The position numbers and the translations under genes were made by a program. DNA of 64,000 nt, from positions 1,025,731 through 1,089,730 of the forward strand of contig NZ_BMXF01000001.1 of the NCBI RefSeq assembly GCF_014651615.1. Direction: 5' to 3'. Position 1 is the stretch's first letter. Each line of letters starts with the position of its first letter. This document shows positions 26,028 to 35,352 of this stretch, in pieces. The stretch comes from Persicitalea jodogahamensis. Its GTDB lineage: Bacteria > Bacteroidota > Bacteroidia > Cytophagales > Spirosomataceae. The notes under the pieces are model-generated. The model was not told the origin of the DNA. It made no database searches and saw only the letters and a list, made by a program, of their open reading frames with translations.

Positions 26028-26708
26028 TTAGTAGGAATAAGGAATCCCCTTTGCTAAACGTCGCATCCACTGCCGTTTGGGGGCATTCGGAGATAAAGCC
26101 GCCCTGTATTGTTGCGTATCGAAATTCCATACTTTTTCAGCAGCATTAGAGTCCCAAAGTTCGGTATGTGTTCTTATAGCTTCCGTGATACTACCGTAGG
26201 GGTTGCCTATGGGGCCAACCGCAGCCATTGCCGCCTGACCCAACGAAGCAGCCACAGCCGGTCCTTTCGATCTCGTAAATAGCTCACTTCCTCGCACAAT
26301 TAACACAGCATCGACACCAAGTAATCTGCCCAGATCAGCAGGCTCATAAAGTGATACAGTAGCTAAGTCGATGTTGTTTTCAGACAATATTTTGTTTGTC
26401 AAATCTGTGGGCTGGTATTTCATTTTACCAAGGCTGGCTTTGGTAAGTTGATCGTATATTTCCCGTTGGAAAACAATCGATTGGGCAGATGATACTCGTT
26501 GCCTCTCGTCTTCTGAACCACTTTTGGATTCACTCCAAAACATAGGGTCTGGTGGTAGAATCGCAACAGTTCGATGGTTGTCTGTAAGTTCGCGGATCGG
26601 CCTGGTGTCACGGTATTGAACACTGGGGATTCGTTGCCCATACGAAGGTTCTTGCCCTAGAAGGCAAACCATGAGTAAACAGGTAGTTGGTAAGAGAAAT
26701 TTTATCAT
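26028..26708 (-). CDS. Secreted protein of unknown function
   Basis: 226 residues from ATG 26708 (a longer in-frame start at 26753 only extends the signal region). A signal peptide ends near SYGQ (residue 25). The body contains RTVAILPPDPMFW, YQPTDLTNKILSEN and DLGRLLGVDAVLIVRGSELF. This layout recalls CsgG/GNA1162-like periplasmic lipoproteins, which assemble from an ATP-less nucleotide-fold domain, but there is no lipobox Cys and I do not assign it to that family. Isolated between hydrolase genes. Confidence 0.65.
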   Translation of the reverse strand: MIKFLLPTTCLLMVCLLGQEPSYGQRIPSVQYRDTRPIRELTDNHRTVAILPPDPMFWSESKSGSEDERQRVSSAQSIVFQREIYDQLTKASLGKMKYQPTDLTNKILSENNIDLATVSLYEPADLGRLLGVDAVLIVRGSELFTRSKGPAVAASLGQAAMAAVGPIGNPYGSITEAIRTHTELWDSNAAEKVWNFDTQQYRAALSPNAPKRQWMRRLAKGIPYSY

Positions 26709-26848
26709 GGTAGATTTTGATAGCAACCATTTAAGTAACAAGACTAAATTCAAGTACTTCTCCGCAAATATCGTCTTTTTAGTGCCTGATCCAAGCTGCG
26801 CTAAACGCCATCAGCGTTCAATCATTTAAGTATGCCTTAGCCAGTTTT

Positions 26849-27886
26849 TTACCTCGGTACATTCATCTCTACGCCCAGCGGAAGCGGGTCGCCAAATACG
26901 GGGTCACCCTCGGCATCGAAAGTGAAAGGCTGCATCCGAGGGGCGCGCTTGCCGCCGCAGCCCTGGCCCGGCTCGGCGTTGGCATGGTAGAGGATCCAGT
27001 TCTGCTTGCCATCGGGCGATTTGAAAAAGCTGTTGTGGCCCGCCGCGTAAGTACCTTTCACATCCTTGGCCCAGAAAACGGGTGTCGGATGTTTCTTCCA
27101 TGATTTTGGATTCATCAAATCGGCATTGGGTTCGGCGTATACCATACCTAAGGCGTAAAAATCGGTCCAGCAGCCGCTGGCCGAGAAGATAATATTCACC
27201 CGCCCGTTGGGGCTGGCGAGGTACTGCGGCCCTTCGTTGACCAACACAATCGGCTTATCGTCGGGGCCGGGACGAGTCAACAAACCATGCTGCTCCCAGG
27301 CGTAGCGCGGGTCGGAAATGCGGACGCGGTTGCCGACGCAGGTCCAGGGATTACTCATCTTGCACAAATAAATATCCTGCCGCCCGTTCTCGTCCCCTTC
27401 CCAACCCGACCAGGTAAAGTACATCTGACCTTTGTGCTCGAACACCGAGCCATCGATGGCCCATTTGTCCTGCGGGGTTTCGAGTTTACCCTTCATCGTC
27501 CAGGTACCTGTCGTGGGGTCGGATGATGGGTTTTCCAGGACGTACATGCGGTGGTTGCGATTTTGTCCGTCGTCGGCGGCGAAGTAGATGTACCACTTGC
27601 CACTCAAAAAATGCAACTCGGGGGCCCAGATTTCCTTGGAATAGGGACCCGTAGCGGGCGGCGTCCAGACCGTCACCTTATTAGCCTCGGGTAGTTTTGC
27701 GAGGTCTTTTGTTTTCCAGATGTTCAGGTCTTTTCCCGTCGTGTGCATGTAGTAGTAGTACCCATCGTGGTAGATTGACCACGGGTCGGCTCCGGCGGGC
27801 AACAGCGGATTTTTGAAAGTCTGGGCGTGGAGGGTAGAGGAGGTGAGGAGGAAAAGGAAGAGGATTTGTCGTTGTAAGGCTTTCAT
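26849..27886 (-). CDS. Secreted glycoside hydrolase, family 43
   Basis: 345 residues from ATG 27886. A signal peptide to about residue 21 (LHAQ) is followed by a five-bladed propeller. NPLLPAGADPWSIYHDGYYY carries the general-base Asp, KEIWAPELHFL a conserved strand, WAIDGSVFEHKGQMYFTWSG the pKa-modulating Asp, and VLVNEGPQ the acid Glu. GH43 enzymes hydrolyse alpha-L-arabinofuranosides or beta-xylosides. It is not in a polysaccharide-utilisation locus here, so the polymer is unknown. Ends with the short beta-strand typical of single-domain members. Confidence 0.9.
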   Translation of the reverse strand: MKALQRQILFLFLLTSSTLHAQTFKNPLLPAGADPWSIYHDGYYYYMHTTGKDLNIWKTKDLAKLPEANKVTVWTPPATGPYSKEIWAPELHFLSGKWYIYFAADDGQNRNHRMYVLENPSSDPTTGTWTMKGKLETPQDKWAIDGSVFEHKGQMYFTWSGWEGDENGRQDIYLCKMSNPWTCVGNRVRISDPRYAWEQHGLLTRPGPDDKPIVLVNEGPQYLASPNGRVNIIFSASGCWTDFYALGMVYAEPNADLMNPKSWKKHPTPVFWAKDVKGTYAAGHNSFFKSPDGKQNWILYHANAEPGQGCGGKRAPRMQPFTFDAEGDPVFGDPLPLGVEMNVPR

Positions 27887-27999
27887 AGCGCTGGATTTCA
27901 GAATCGTCGGACTTGTTTGGGAAAAGACTTGTGAAGAAAATTTATACTTTGTGGTTTGGTAAGGCAACCTTTGCTGAACAAGAAGGAAAAACAGTCCAT

Positions 28000-28797
28000 A
28001 TGACCTCTATTTCTCCCGACCTCCGCACGGTCCGCGTGACCCGCTACGTGACGCCGCTGCGCGAGGGCGGCTCACTTCCTGCCATCGCCGAGGCCGACGA
28101 TGGTTTCCTGTACGTCCTTAAATTTCGGGGCGCAGGACAAGGCCGCAAAGCACTCATCGCCGAAATTATCGGTGGCGAACTGGCGCGTACGGTTGGCCTC
28201 AAAATGCCCGAACTGGTTTTTGCGGAACTCGATGCCGCTTTCGGCCGCAGCGAACCCGACGAGGAAATCCAGGACCTGCTCAAAGCGAGTGTCGGCCTGA
28301 ATCTGGGCCTGCATTACCTGTCTGGGGCCATTACTTTTGATCCGGCCGTAACCATGGTTGACGCACAGCTGGCTTCACGCATCGTGTGGCTCGATGCCCT
28401 GCTGCTCAATGTGGACCGCACCGCCCGGAACACCAATATGCTAATCTGGCACAAAGAACTATGGCTCATCGATCATGGGGCCGCCCTTTACTTTCATCAC
28501 GCCTGGCAGAATTGGCAAGAGTACGTCGCGAAGCCCTTTGTCCAGATCAAAGATCACGTGCTTCTTCCGCAGGCCGCACATCTGGCCGAGGTGGACGCCG
28601 AAATGCGTACTCTGCTGACCGCTGAGGTTATCAGCGCGATCGTCGCCGCTATCCCTGATGATTGGCTCAATCAGGAACAGGAAGAAGCCGATGCCAGCGC
28701 GATGCGGGAGGTCTATGCACAGTTTCTCAACCGCCGGATCTCGAATTCCGAAATTTTTGTCCACGAAGCCCAAACCGCCCGACATGGACTTATTTGA
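28000..28797 (+). CDS. HipA-like kinase
   Basis: 265 residues from ATG 28000 (an in-frame TTG at 27913 is possible). LYVLKFRGAGQGRKALIAE holds the ATP-binding Lys, LLLNVDRTARNTNML the catalytic Asp/Asn and LWLIDHGAALYFHH the DFG-like metal motif. It is shorter than HipA toxins and lacks their N-terminal subdomain. It is followed, with a 14-base overlap, by a DUF3037 protein, a pairing seen across many bacteria whose function is not established. It need not be a toxin. Confidence 0.8.
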   Translation: MTSISPDLRTVRVTRYVTPLREGGSLPAIAEADDGFLYVLKFRGAGQGRKALIAEIIGGELARTVGLKMPELVFAELDAAFGRSEPDEEIQDLLKASVGLNLGLHYLSGAITFDPAVTMVDAQLASRIVWLDALLLNVDRTARNTNMLIWHKELWLIDHGAALYFHHAWQNWQEYVAKPFVQIKDHVLLPQAAHLAEVDAEMRTLLTAEVISAIVAAIPDDWLNQEQEEADASAMREVYAQFLNRRISNSEIFVHEAQTARHGLI

Positions 28798-29161
28798 GTA
28801 TGCCACTATCCGGGTCGTGCCACGCGTGGAACGGGGGGAATTTATGAATGTGGGGGTAGTTTTGTTTTGTAAGAACCAGAAATTTCTGGCGGCTAAAATC
28901 GCCGTGGACGAGCAGCGACTAAGCGCCCTGTTTCCCGGAATAGAAAAATCAGAGGTCGGGCAACACCTGCAATCGTTCGAGAATATCTGTGCGGGCGACG
29001 CATCCAAAAGTCCCATCGCTGCGCTCGATTTCGCTTCCCGTTTCCGCTGGCTCACCGCCCGGCGAAGTACCATCATCCAAGCCTCCGAAGTACATCCCGG
29101 CCTTTGCCAAAATGCGGGAGAAACTTTGACAAAGTTGTTTGAGCAATTAGTTCTATACTAA
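28784..29161 (+). CDS. DUF3037 domain-containing protein
   Basis: 125 residues. FEYATIRVVPRVERGEFMNVG is the signature start of DUF3037, followed by VVLFCKNQKFLAAKI and a helical C-terminus with ALDFASRFRWLTARRSTI. The start ATG at 28784 lies within the 3' end of the HipA-like gene, so the two are translationally coupled. The domain has no assigned function; the conserved pairing suggests it is a partner or substrate of the kinase. Confidence 0.85.
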   Translation: MDLFEYATIRVVPRVERGEFMNVGVVLFCKNQKFLAAKIAVDEQRLSALFPGIEKSEVGQHLQSFENICAGDASKSPIAALDFASRFRWLTARRSTIIQASEVHPGLCQNAGETLTKLFEQLVLY

Positions 29162-29248
29162 ATGGTTTTTTGTAATACCAAATTCCGTACTTTCGCCGCG
29201 CAACCGAAGTTCACCAACTCATTAACGGAATCTCCAAAATAATCTATT

Positions 29249-31738
29249 ATGAAAAAGCTTTTCCTTCTGCTCTTTCTGGGTAGTCTGAGCGCCTTTGCCC
29301 AGGACAACGGCTACCAAACCCCGCCCCAGGCCCTGGCCGAGCTCGTTACCGCCAAACCCACGCCCACTGTCAGCGTAGACGGCAAGGGCGAGTGGATGCT
29401 GCTCATGCAGCGCAATACGGCCACCACGACCATTGCCGAACTTTCCGAACCGGAGTTCCGCCTGGCCGGACTGCGCCTCAATCCCGCTACCAACGGACCT
29501 AGCCGAGCCACCTACATCAACGGCCTTACGCTGCGCCGGGTGAAGGGTGGGGCCGACGACGTGGCCATCAAAGGCTTGCCGAGTGAGGTCAAATTGTCCT
29601 ACATCCAGTGGTCGCCCGACGATAGTAAAATAGCTTTTACCAACACCACCGATACCAAACTGGAACTGTACGTACTGGACGTGGCTACGGCCACCGCCCG
29701 TAAAGTAAGCGACCTTGCCCTGAGCGCGGTGCTGGGGACTCCCTTCCGCTGGGTGAGCGACAGCCGGTCGTTCATCGTCCGCGCCATCCCTGCCGCCCGT
29801 GGCGAAGCGCCCGCCATCAGCCGGGTGCCCGACGGGCCGACGGTGCAGGAGAACCTCGGGGAGAAAGCAATGGCGGCCACTTATCAGGATTTGCTCAAAA
29901 ACCCTAACGACGAAAAGCGCTTCGAGTACTTCACGACTTCGCAAGCCATGAAGCTGAGCCTCGATGGCACTGCCACGCCAATCGGCCCGATGGGCATGGT
30001 GGCCACAGCGTCGCCCTCGCCCGATGGAAAGTACGTGTTGCTCGAAACCATTCACCGTCCGTTCTCGTATCTGGTGCCCGTGTATCGCTTCCCGCAGCAG
30101 ACGGACGTGTATTCGATCGATGGGAAATTGGTAAAAACCCTTAACGACAGTCCTTTGCTGGAAAACATGCCCTGGGGACGTGATGCCGTGGCCAGTGGCC
30201 AGCGCAACCATGACTGGCGCGATGATGCTCCCGCCACAATTTATTGGGTAGAAGCCAAAGACGGCGGCGATCCCAAGAAAAAAGCGGATATCCGCGATAT
30301 CGTGTACAGCCTGGAAGCCCCTTTTTCCAGCACGCCCAAAGAACTGTATAAAGCCGCTTTCCGCTTTGGCGGCGTAACCTGGGGCGATGCCCAAACAGCC
30401 CTTTTCTCGGAGCGCTGGAACGAAACCCGCAAAACGATTACCAAGCTGGTCAACCCGTCGAACCCGGCCAATCCTACGGTGCTGTTCGATCGGTCTTCGG
30501 AAGACCGCTACGGCAATCCCGGTACGCCCGAAATGACCAAAAATGCCTATGGCCAGTACGTCATGTTCATGACTCCCGCCAAGGAAATCTATCTGACGGG
30601 CCAGGGCGCCTCACCCGAAGGCGACCGTCCCTTCGTGGATCTTTTGAGCCTTACTACCAAACAAACCAAGCGTTTGTGGCGTTCGGAAGCGCCTTTCTTC
30701 GAGCGTCCTATCAGCATCCTGGATGCCGGCAAAGGCATATGGCTGACGAGCCGCGAGTCGCAGGAAATGCCGCCCAACTACTTCATCCGCGATTTGAATC
30801 CCGCACCTAAAAAAGGCAAGAAACCCGCTGGCGATGCGCTGACGCAAATCACGTTTTTCCCGCATCCTTACCCGCAGTTCAAGGACATCCAGAAAGAGCA
30901 ACTCCGCTACAAGCGTCCCGACGGCGTGGACCTGACGGCCACCTTACTGCTGCCACCCGGATACAAAAAGTCCGACGGGCCACTACCCACCTTCCTGTGG
31001 GCTTATCCCGCCGAATTCAAGAGTGCGGATTTGGCCGGCCAAGTCAATGGTTCACCTTATACATTTAACCGCATCAGTTACTGGACAGGCGCTGCCTTTG
31101 CCGTGATGGGCTACGCGGTGCTGGAAAATGCTTCTATCCCCATCATCGGTGAGGGCAAGGAAGAACCGAACGATACCTACGTGGAGCAACTCGTGGCCAG
31201 TGCCAAAGCTGCCATCGACGAGGGGGTTCGCCTGGGTGTGGTGGATGCCAGCCGGGTAGGGGTGGGCGGCCACTCGTACGGAGCCTTTATGACGGCCAAC
31301 CTGCTTTCTCACAGCAATCTATTCAAAGCGGGCATTGCCCGCTCGGGAGCCTACAACCGCACATTGACTCCTTTTGGCTTTCAGAATGAGCAGCGTACTT
31401 ACTGGCAGTCGCCGGAGGTGTATAATACGATGTCGCCATTCATGAATGCCGACAAGATGAAAACGCCGCTGCTGCTCGTCCACGGCGAGGCTGACAACAA
31501 CACGGGTACTTACCCGATCCAGTCGGAGCGGTACTTCAATGCCCTGAAAGGAATGGGCGCCACGGCCAAGCTGGTGTTCCTGCCCTACGAAAGCCACGGC
31601 TACGCCGCGCAGGAATCCATCTTGCACATGTTGTATGAGATGAACGGCTGGATGGATAAGTATGTGAAAAATGCCGACGCTAACGCGCCCAAAACATCCA
31701 ACTCCCCCGCGCGGATGGGAGGATCATCGAACCGGTAA
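29249..31738 (+). CDS. Secreted S9 prolyl-oligopeptidase-family peptidase, glutamyl-endopeptidase-like
   Basis: 829 residues with a signal peptide to about 20 (AFAQ). The N-terminal propeller (SYIQWSPDDSKIAFTN and similar blades) caps an alpha/beta-hydrolase domain. GVGGHSYGAFMTANLL holds the nucleophile Ser 676, LLLVHGEADNNTG the Asp and LPYESHGYAAQES the His. IARSGAYNRTLTPFGFQNE matches the S9D glutamyl endopeptidase group best known from chloroplasts. It probably degrades peptides in the periplasm after Glu. A single-gene unit with its own terminator. Confidence 0.92.
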   Translation: MKKLFLLLFLGSLSAFAQDNGYQTPPQALAELVTAKPTPTVSVDGKGEWMLLMQRNTATTTIAELSEPEFRLAGLRLNPATNGPSRATYINGLTLRRVKGGADDVAIKGLPSEVKLSYIQWSPDDSKIAFTNTTDTKLELYVLDVATATARKVSDLALSAVLGTPFRWVSDSRSFIVRAIPAARGEAPAISRVPDGPTVQENLGEKAMAATYQDLLKNPNDEKRFEYFTTSQAMKLSLDGTATPIGPMGMVATASPSPDGKYVLLETIHRPFSYLVPVYRFPQQTDVYSIDGKLVKTLNDSPLLENMPWGRDAVASGQRNHDWRDDAPATIYWVEAKDGGDPKKKADIRDIVYSLEAPFSSTPKELYKAAFRFGGVTWGDAQTALFSERWNETRKTITKLVNPSNPANPTVLFDRSSEDRYGNPGTPEMTKNAYGQYVMFMTPAKEIYLTGQGASPEGDRPFVDLLSLTTKQTKRLWRSEAPFFERPISILDAGKGIWLTSRESQEMPPNYFIRDLNPAPKKGKKPAGDALTQITFFPHPYPQFKDIQKEQLRYKRPDGVDLTATLLLPPGYKKSDGPLPTFLWAYPAEFKSADLAGQVNGSPYTFNRISYWTGAAFAVMGYAVLENASIPIIGEGKEEPNDTYVEQLVASAKAAIDEGVRLGVVDASRVGVGGHSYGAFMTANLLSHSNLFKAGIARSGAYNRTLTPFGFQNEQRTYWQSPEVYNTMSPFMNADKMKTPLLLVHGEADNNTGTYPIQSERYFNALKGMGATAKLVFLPYESHGYAAQESILHMLYEMNGWMDKYVKNADANAPKTSNSPARMGGSSNR

Positions 31739-31784
31739 TAGAACAATCCGCCGCGTTTGACTGGCGGTGTGATCAGAATAGTAA

Positions 31785-31817
31785 CAGGGCTTCGGAATAT
31801 CCGAAGCCCTGTTTTTT
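31785..31817 (+). terminator. Rho-independent terminator
   Basis: An 11-bp stem, CAGGGCTTCGG (31785-31795) and CCGAAGCCCTG (31801-31811), with loop AATAT and a run of six T (31812-31817), 46 bases after the peptidase stop. Confidence 0.93.
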
Positions 31818-31905
31818 ATGCCTGCAAGTAAAGATTTTCACTAGTATATTTTCCGGAAAGTTAGTTACTTACCTTCTGAATTATCCATCCTATCCCCCAG
31901 CCACC

Positions 31906-32334
31906 ATGAAACAAGCTCAATTCGTTCTCGTAGTATTTTTTATTTTTTCTGCCTTACCGGTTTGCGCGCAGGAACTCATTCAGCGCCCGCTCATCAAACC
32001 TCCTACCGAACAGCAGGTTTTTGAAAAGGAAGTGAAGCATGATACTGCCTACGCCCGACAATTTCGAGTCAAAAGCCAGGTGATCGCTGCTAAATCGAAG
32101 CAGCCGGTTGCCGGCGCTTTCGTCAAACTACCTGTTGCCAACTACTCGATTCATACGGATTCTCTGGGTAGTTTTTCAATACTTCTTCCCGATAGTCTGG
32201 TTGGCCAGCCACTGCATCTTGTCGTGGCTCACCCTGAGTACGGGCGTTTGGCCTTGGATGTCAGTTCAGGTACTTTTCCGGCAGTGATTAGACTGCCTCC
32301 GGCTCCGCCGAGGAGGGTGGAGGTAGTGGAGTAG
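31906..32334 (+). CDS. Small secreted carboxypeptidase-like-domain protein
   Basis: 142 residues. A signal peptide (cleavage near VCAQ, residue 22) is followed by PPTEQQVFEKEVKHD and a single carboxypeptidase-regulatory-like beta-sandwich (VIAAKSKQPVAGAFVKLP, DSLGSFSILLPDS). The mature part is paralogous to the C-terminal half of the 23587-24333 protein (PPTQQEKFLKEAK and the same domain order) but lacks its Cys motif. Function unknown, periplasmic. Confidence 0.7.
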   Translation: MKQAQFVLVVFFIFSALPVCAQELIQRPLIKPPTEQQVFEKEVKHDTAYARQFRVKSQVIAAKSKQPVAGAFVKLPVANYSIHTDSLGSFSILLPDSLVGQPLHLVVAHPEYGRLALDVSSGTFPAVIRLPPAPPRRVEVVE

Positions 32335-32364
32335 TGATTCGCCACGCCAGCCACGGTCAGACGC

Positions 32365-32871
32365 TCATTGACATGTCCAGGCAGAGGGAACTATGTTGCA
32401 GGGAACAAATAAAGGATGGCGGGGAGAACCGTCTTGATTGGTGAGGAGTACTTTGGCGTTGGGAATCAGTTTGCTCAGTTCTTGATCGCGGCCCATTTGG
32501 CGGACAAGCGGGAATTCTCCCCACGCGAAAATAATTTCTTTACTCAGGGCGGCAAAATGGAGAAGCCACCCATCGTTCTCGCTCAGACTACCAAAATCAT
32601 CCAATTCATTCGGATTTGTGGTTATGCAAGGAAAGCAATTCAGTATGTATATTCCACCATAACCCCAACGGCGCGCAAATGCCTTGACACGCCGGATTGT
32701 AGCATCATCCCGGTACTCGTCAGCGGTGGAAGGATTGAGCCCAACGAACATTACTTTGGATTTGGCGTCATCCCAAATCCGCCACAATGCATAGCGGTAT
32801 TTCCGGCAATCGGAAAACTTTGCACCCGTCTGACGGTCGATTTCTCTATATGTCCCAATGGGAAATTCCAT
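32365..32871 (-). CDS. DUF1643 domain-containing protein
   Basis: 168 residues. CRKYRYALWRIWDDAKSKV, FVGLNPSTADEYRDDATIRR and YGGIYILNCFPC are diagnostic of DUF1643, a family of unknown function frequent in accessory regions of bacteria and phages. The C-terminus (PRHPLFVP) is complete. It stands alone, with a gene-free stretch of 361 bases on its upstream side. Confidence 0.85.
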   Translation of the reverse strand: MEFPIGTYREIDRQTGAKFSDCRKYRYALWRIWDDAKSKVMFVGLNPSTADEYRDDATIRRVKAFARRWGYGGIYILNCFPCITTNPNELDDFGSLSENDGWLLHFAALSKEIIFAWGEFPLVRQMGRDQELSKLIPNAKVLLTNQDGSPRHPLFVPCNIVPSAWTCQ

Positions 32872-33232
32872 ATAATTTTTTTTATAAAAAATATGCCAGC
32901 ATTGGGATAAAATTGATAAAAATATTCAGTAAGGAACTATACCTACAATAATCTGACGATGCCTGTCAATAAAAAGAGGCTATCGACTGCATGCTCATAG
33001 CTATGCGGACTACCTCGCTGGTAGCAGACGAAGTCGGGGAAGATCTCTATAGTGACTTCCCAAGTCATTGAGCGTAAGGTAATACGCGCAAAAGTTTCAG
33101 ATTTGCGCAGGATTTAGAGGCTTTGTGCCGAAAGTGGAAGGCAGCCCTAACTAACTACCCGGATGTCAGGTGTGTAACAAAAGGAGAAATTGATGGCACG
33201 ACAATAAGCAGGGATTTTTCCTTGCGGTTCGC
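32872..33232. other. Gene-free stretch, 361 bases
   Basis: AT-rich at the left end, then mixed composition. Only short open frames of fewer than 80 codons occur and none has a recognisable domain. It holds the promoter side of the DUF1643 gene and the 3' side of the Gre-factor gene. No hairpin or repeat stands out. Confidence 0.4.
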
Positions 33233-33727
33233 TTACCACGTAATGTCCACGACCTCCAGTTCCCGCACCTCCCTACCCAACCGTAGCTCCGCCACTTCTC
33301 CTACTTTCTTGCCCGTTACAGCCACAGCGATCGGTGCCACAAAAGCGATTTTCTTTTTTTGAATATCGGCCTCGTCCACGCCTACGATCTGGAATTGCTG
33401 GGTCTTGCCAGCTACTCTTAGCGTCACGGTAGCCCCGAAACGCACCGCATTGCGCTCGGTATCGTCCGGGGTGAGCAGCACTGCCGAGTTGATACGCTCC
33501 TGTAGTTGTAGCATCTTGCCGTTAAGGACGGTAGTGGCGATGCGCTGTTCAGTTTCGTTTTCAAGTGCAAGATTATCTTTCTCTGCCTGCAGGGCCATCT
33601 GCTCCGCTAGCAGCTCCTCCAAACCGTGAGAGGTCACGTAGTTGGTGACGCCCGGCGGCAAGGCCGAGCGCGGCGGGATTACAGGAATTTCTTCCTGATC
33701 GCCTTCTTTGACAAATCCTCTGCTCAT
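33233..33727 (-). CDS. GreA/GreB-family elongation factor
   Basis: 164 residues from ATG 33727 (MSRGFVKEGDQEE); the frame extends 6 codons upstream. The middle part is helical and charged (LLAEQMALQAEKDNLALENE) as in the Gre coiled coil. The C-terminal FKBP-like domain shows VRFGATVTLRV, FQIVGVDEADI and ISPI-type AFVAPIAVAVTGKKVGE. Gre factors rescue backtracked RNA polymerase through the coiled-coil tip. This is the Bacteroidota GreB-like variety with a divergent N-terminus, so tip activity is not assured. Confidence 0.82.
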   Translation of the reverse strand: MSRGFVKEGDQEEIPVIPPRSALPPGVTNYVTSHGLEELLAEQMALQAEKDNLALENETEQRIATTVLNGKMLQLQERINSAVLLTPDDTERNAVRFGATVTLRVAGKTQQFQIVGVDEADIQKKKIAFVAPIAVAVTGKKVGEVAELRLGREVRELEVVDITW

Positions 33728-33853
33728 GGTTTTGCTTTTAAACAAAAACGGTACAAAAACATTGCCAGGCGATTTCTAATATAAAATTCCCTCCCACTAC
33801 AAAGCGAGTGAGAGGGAATTTCAAGTTTACCAGCCAGTTGGTTGACCCGCCAC

Positions 33854-34414
33854 CTATGCAAAAAAGCTTGGGCGGTTAAAATCGGCGGAGTCCCAGGACG
33901 AATCCCGTCGGCGCAGTGCCTGAGCGATCCTGATGATCTGCTCGCCACTACGTCCCTGATCTTTCATGCTGGCTTTCTCGTACTCGTCCCGCAGGGCAGC
34001 ATCCCATTCAAAAAGCTCAGTGCGGTCGTCGTAGACTCCCACCACGAAACGATCCTGATCGTTGAATAAGGTTTTGATCGTAGCCTGCGCCTCCTCACGG
34101 GTCGAACAACCTATATGCTGATACTGATCTTTGAGAAGATAAAGTACAGAGTAGCGATTCTTGTAGTACAGTTTATCAGGCTCTTCTACTTCCTCCCGGA
34201 ACGGAATGAGCGGGGCCGGTTCGCGCGTAAGGAACTGACTTCCGGTTTGGTAATTCCGGTTGGCGAATACATTGCCGCCGTACTGGTCGCCCGTCCGGGT
34301 CAGGGAGGCAAAAACTTCCTGATTGGCGTTGATTTTGGCTATCAGTGATGCTCGGATGGACGACCGAATTTCTGACAACGATGTTTTTTTTCTATATACT
34401 TGGGTAAGTGTCAT
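33854..34414 (-). CDS. Hypothetical protein
   Basis: 186 residues, no signal peptide or membrane segment, charged throughout. VEEPDKLYYKNRYSVLYLLK and QHIGCSTREEAQATIKTLF suggest a compact alpha/beta fold. DRFVVGVYDDRTELFEWD follows. I do not recognise a family. It lies 126 bases upstream of the Gre-factor gene on the same strand and may be co-transcribed with it. Confidence 0.6.
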   Translation of the reverse strand: MTLTQVYRKKTSLSEIRSSIRASLIAKINANQEVFASLTRTGDQYGGNVFANRNYQTGSQFLTREPAPLIPFREEVEEPDKLYYKNRYSVLYLLKDQYQHIGCSTREEAQATIKTLFNDQDRFVVGVYDDRTELFEWDAALRDEYEKASMKDQGRSGEQIIRIAQALRRRDSSWDSADFNRPSFFA

Positions 34415-34993
34415 GATTTCCTTGAATTTGAGTTTGAAATAAACCGGAGAAAATTCAGAAGAACAGAAGCCACGTGAGTGGCAGGAAAGGTGAAGCTTAA
34501 TTATTGGGAAAGTACAAAATTGATTTTACACTGGCTGGTAAGAGTAGTTGTAGCCATCAACTTTCCATGTACCTTAGGATCGGAGTAGTGTTCTTATTTT
34601 AGTTATATGAATGCAAAATTCAATCCGATCTTGTTTTTAGGTAGATTTCTGAATTCTCCACAAAGGAACGCAGCTACTTATCAAATGGTTAGAAAATCAT
34701 ATAAAATTTTCGGGTTTTGCTTAAAGTTCTTGATATCCAAGAGGATTATTATTGATATAGTACAATAAAGGGCGTAGTTATCGTATCTTTTTACGATCAA
34801 TAATCGACCAGGAAAGTAGCAAACCCACATTGATGTATAAAAATGATATAACGTAATATTTATATTGTTACATATTAGTTTGCTTTTGCTCTAACGGCGG
34901 CCGACAGGTTGGTAAAAACCTTACTCAGAAGCATGAATAGTACTTGGGCACGCCCGCTTTGTGTACCGTTTGACGTTGATGGAAAGCACTTCC
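34415..34993. other. AT-rich gene-free stretch, about 580 bases
   Basis: No open frame with domain support on either strand. Composition is clearly more AT-rich than the flanking genes. It contains a small palindrome around ATCGTATCTTTTTACGAT but no strong hairpin until 34994. It holds the promoter region of the 34414 gene and the 3' flank of the 35313 gene. Nothing else was identified. Confidence 0.4.
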
Positions 34994-35037
34994 CCAACAA
35001 GAAAGCCCCGACCAGGTAGTCGGGGCTTTCTTGTTGG
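34994..35037. terminator. Strong bidirectional hairpin terminator
   Basis: A perfect 19-bp stem (34994-35012 and 35019-35037) with a six-base loop CAGGTA. The core GAAAGCCCCGAC/GTCGGGGCTTTC gives a CTTTCTT-rich tail in both directions. It lies 34 bases past the stop of the minus-strand gene at 35071. Confidence 0.85.
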
Positions 35038-35070
35038 AATAATACGAAGCAGCGAGAGTGCTTCTGTCTT

Positions 35071-35313
35071 TTAAAGCGCCTTTGTGACGATATCGAAAAT
35101 ATCCATTTTGTTAAGCAGATCGAAAAATGTCTCGTCACGCTGACTCTTAGTCTCGAACTTGATGTGGAGCTTTTTGTCCGTGTCCAGCTCCATGTAAATC
35201 ACGGGCAGGCCGTCTTCGGTGTCTTCGGTGGGTTCATCGGCTTTCCACATTTTGCGGATGTAGGCCAGGTTGTAGATTTCGGCTTCGCCGTCGATTCTCA
35301 GGTAGTTTGCCAT
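35071..35313 (-). CDS. Small acidic hypothetical protein
   Basis: 80 residues, acidic. YLRIDGEAEIYNLAYIRKMW and MELDTDKKLHIKFETKSQRDE suggest a small beta-hairpin-plus-helix fold. No family recognised. It is 39 bases downstream of the SDR gene on the same strand and is followed by a strong terminator, so it is probably the last gene of that unit. Confidence 0.65.
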   Translation of the reverse strand: MANYLRIDGEAEIYNLAYIRKMWKADEPTEDTEDGLPVIYMELDTDKKLHIKFETKSQRDETFFDLLNKMDIFDIVTKAL

Positions 35314-35352
35314 GTATTGCTCTTATAGGATAGTGTAAAGGCCGAGCCTAAA

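Noticed and set aside
26028-26708. Assignment of the secreted protein to the CsgG/GNA1162 families
   Set aside because: The resemblance is limited to one strand pattern, and the lipobox Cys expected of those lipoproteins is absent.
34875-35138. An 87-codon minus-strand frame over the 34994 hairpin
   Set aside because: It runs through a strong terminator and overlaps the better supported 35071-35313 gene.
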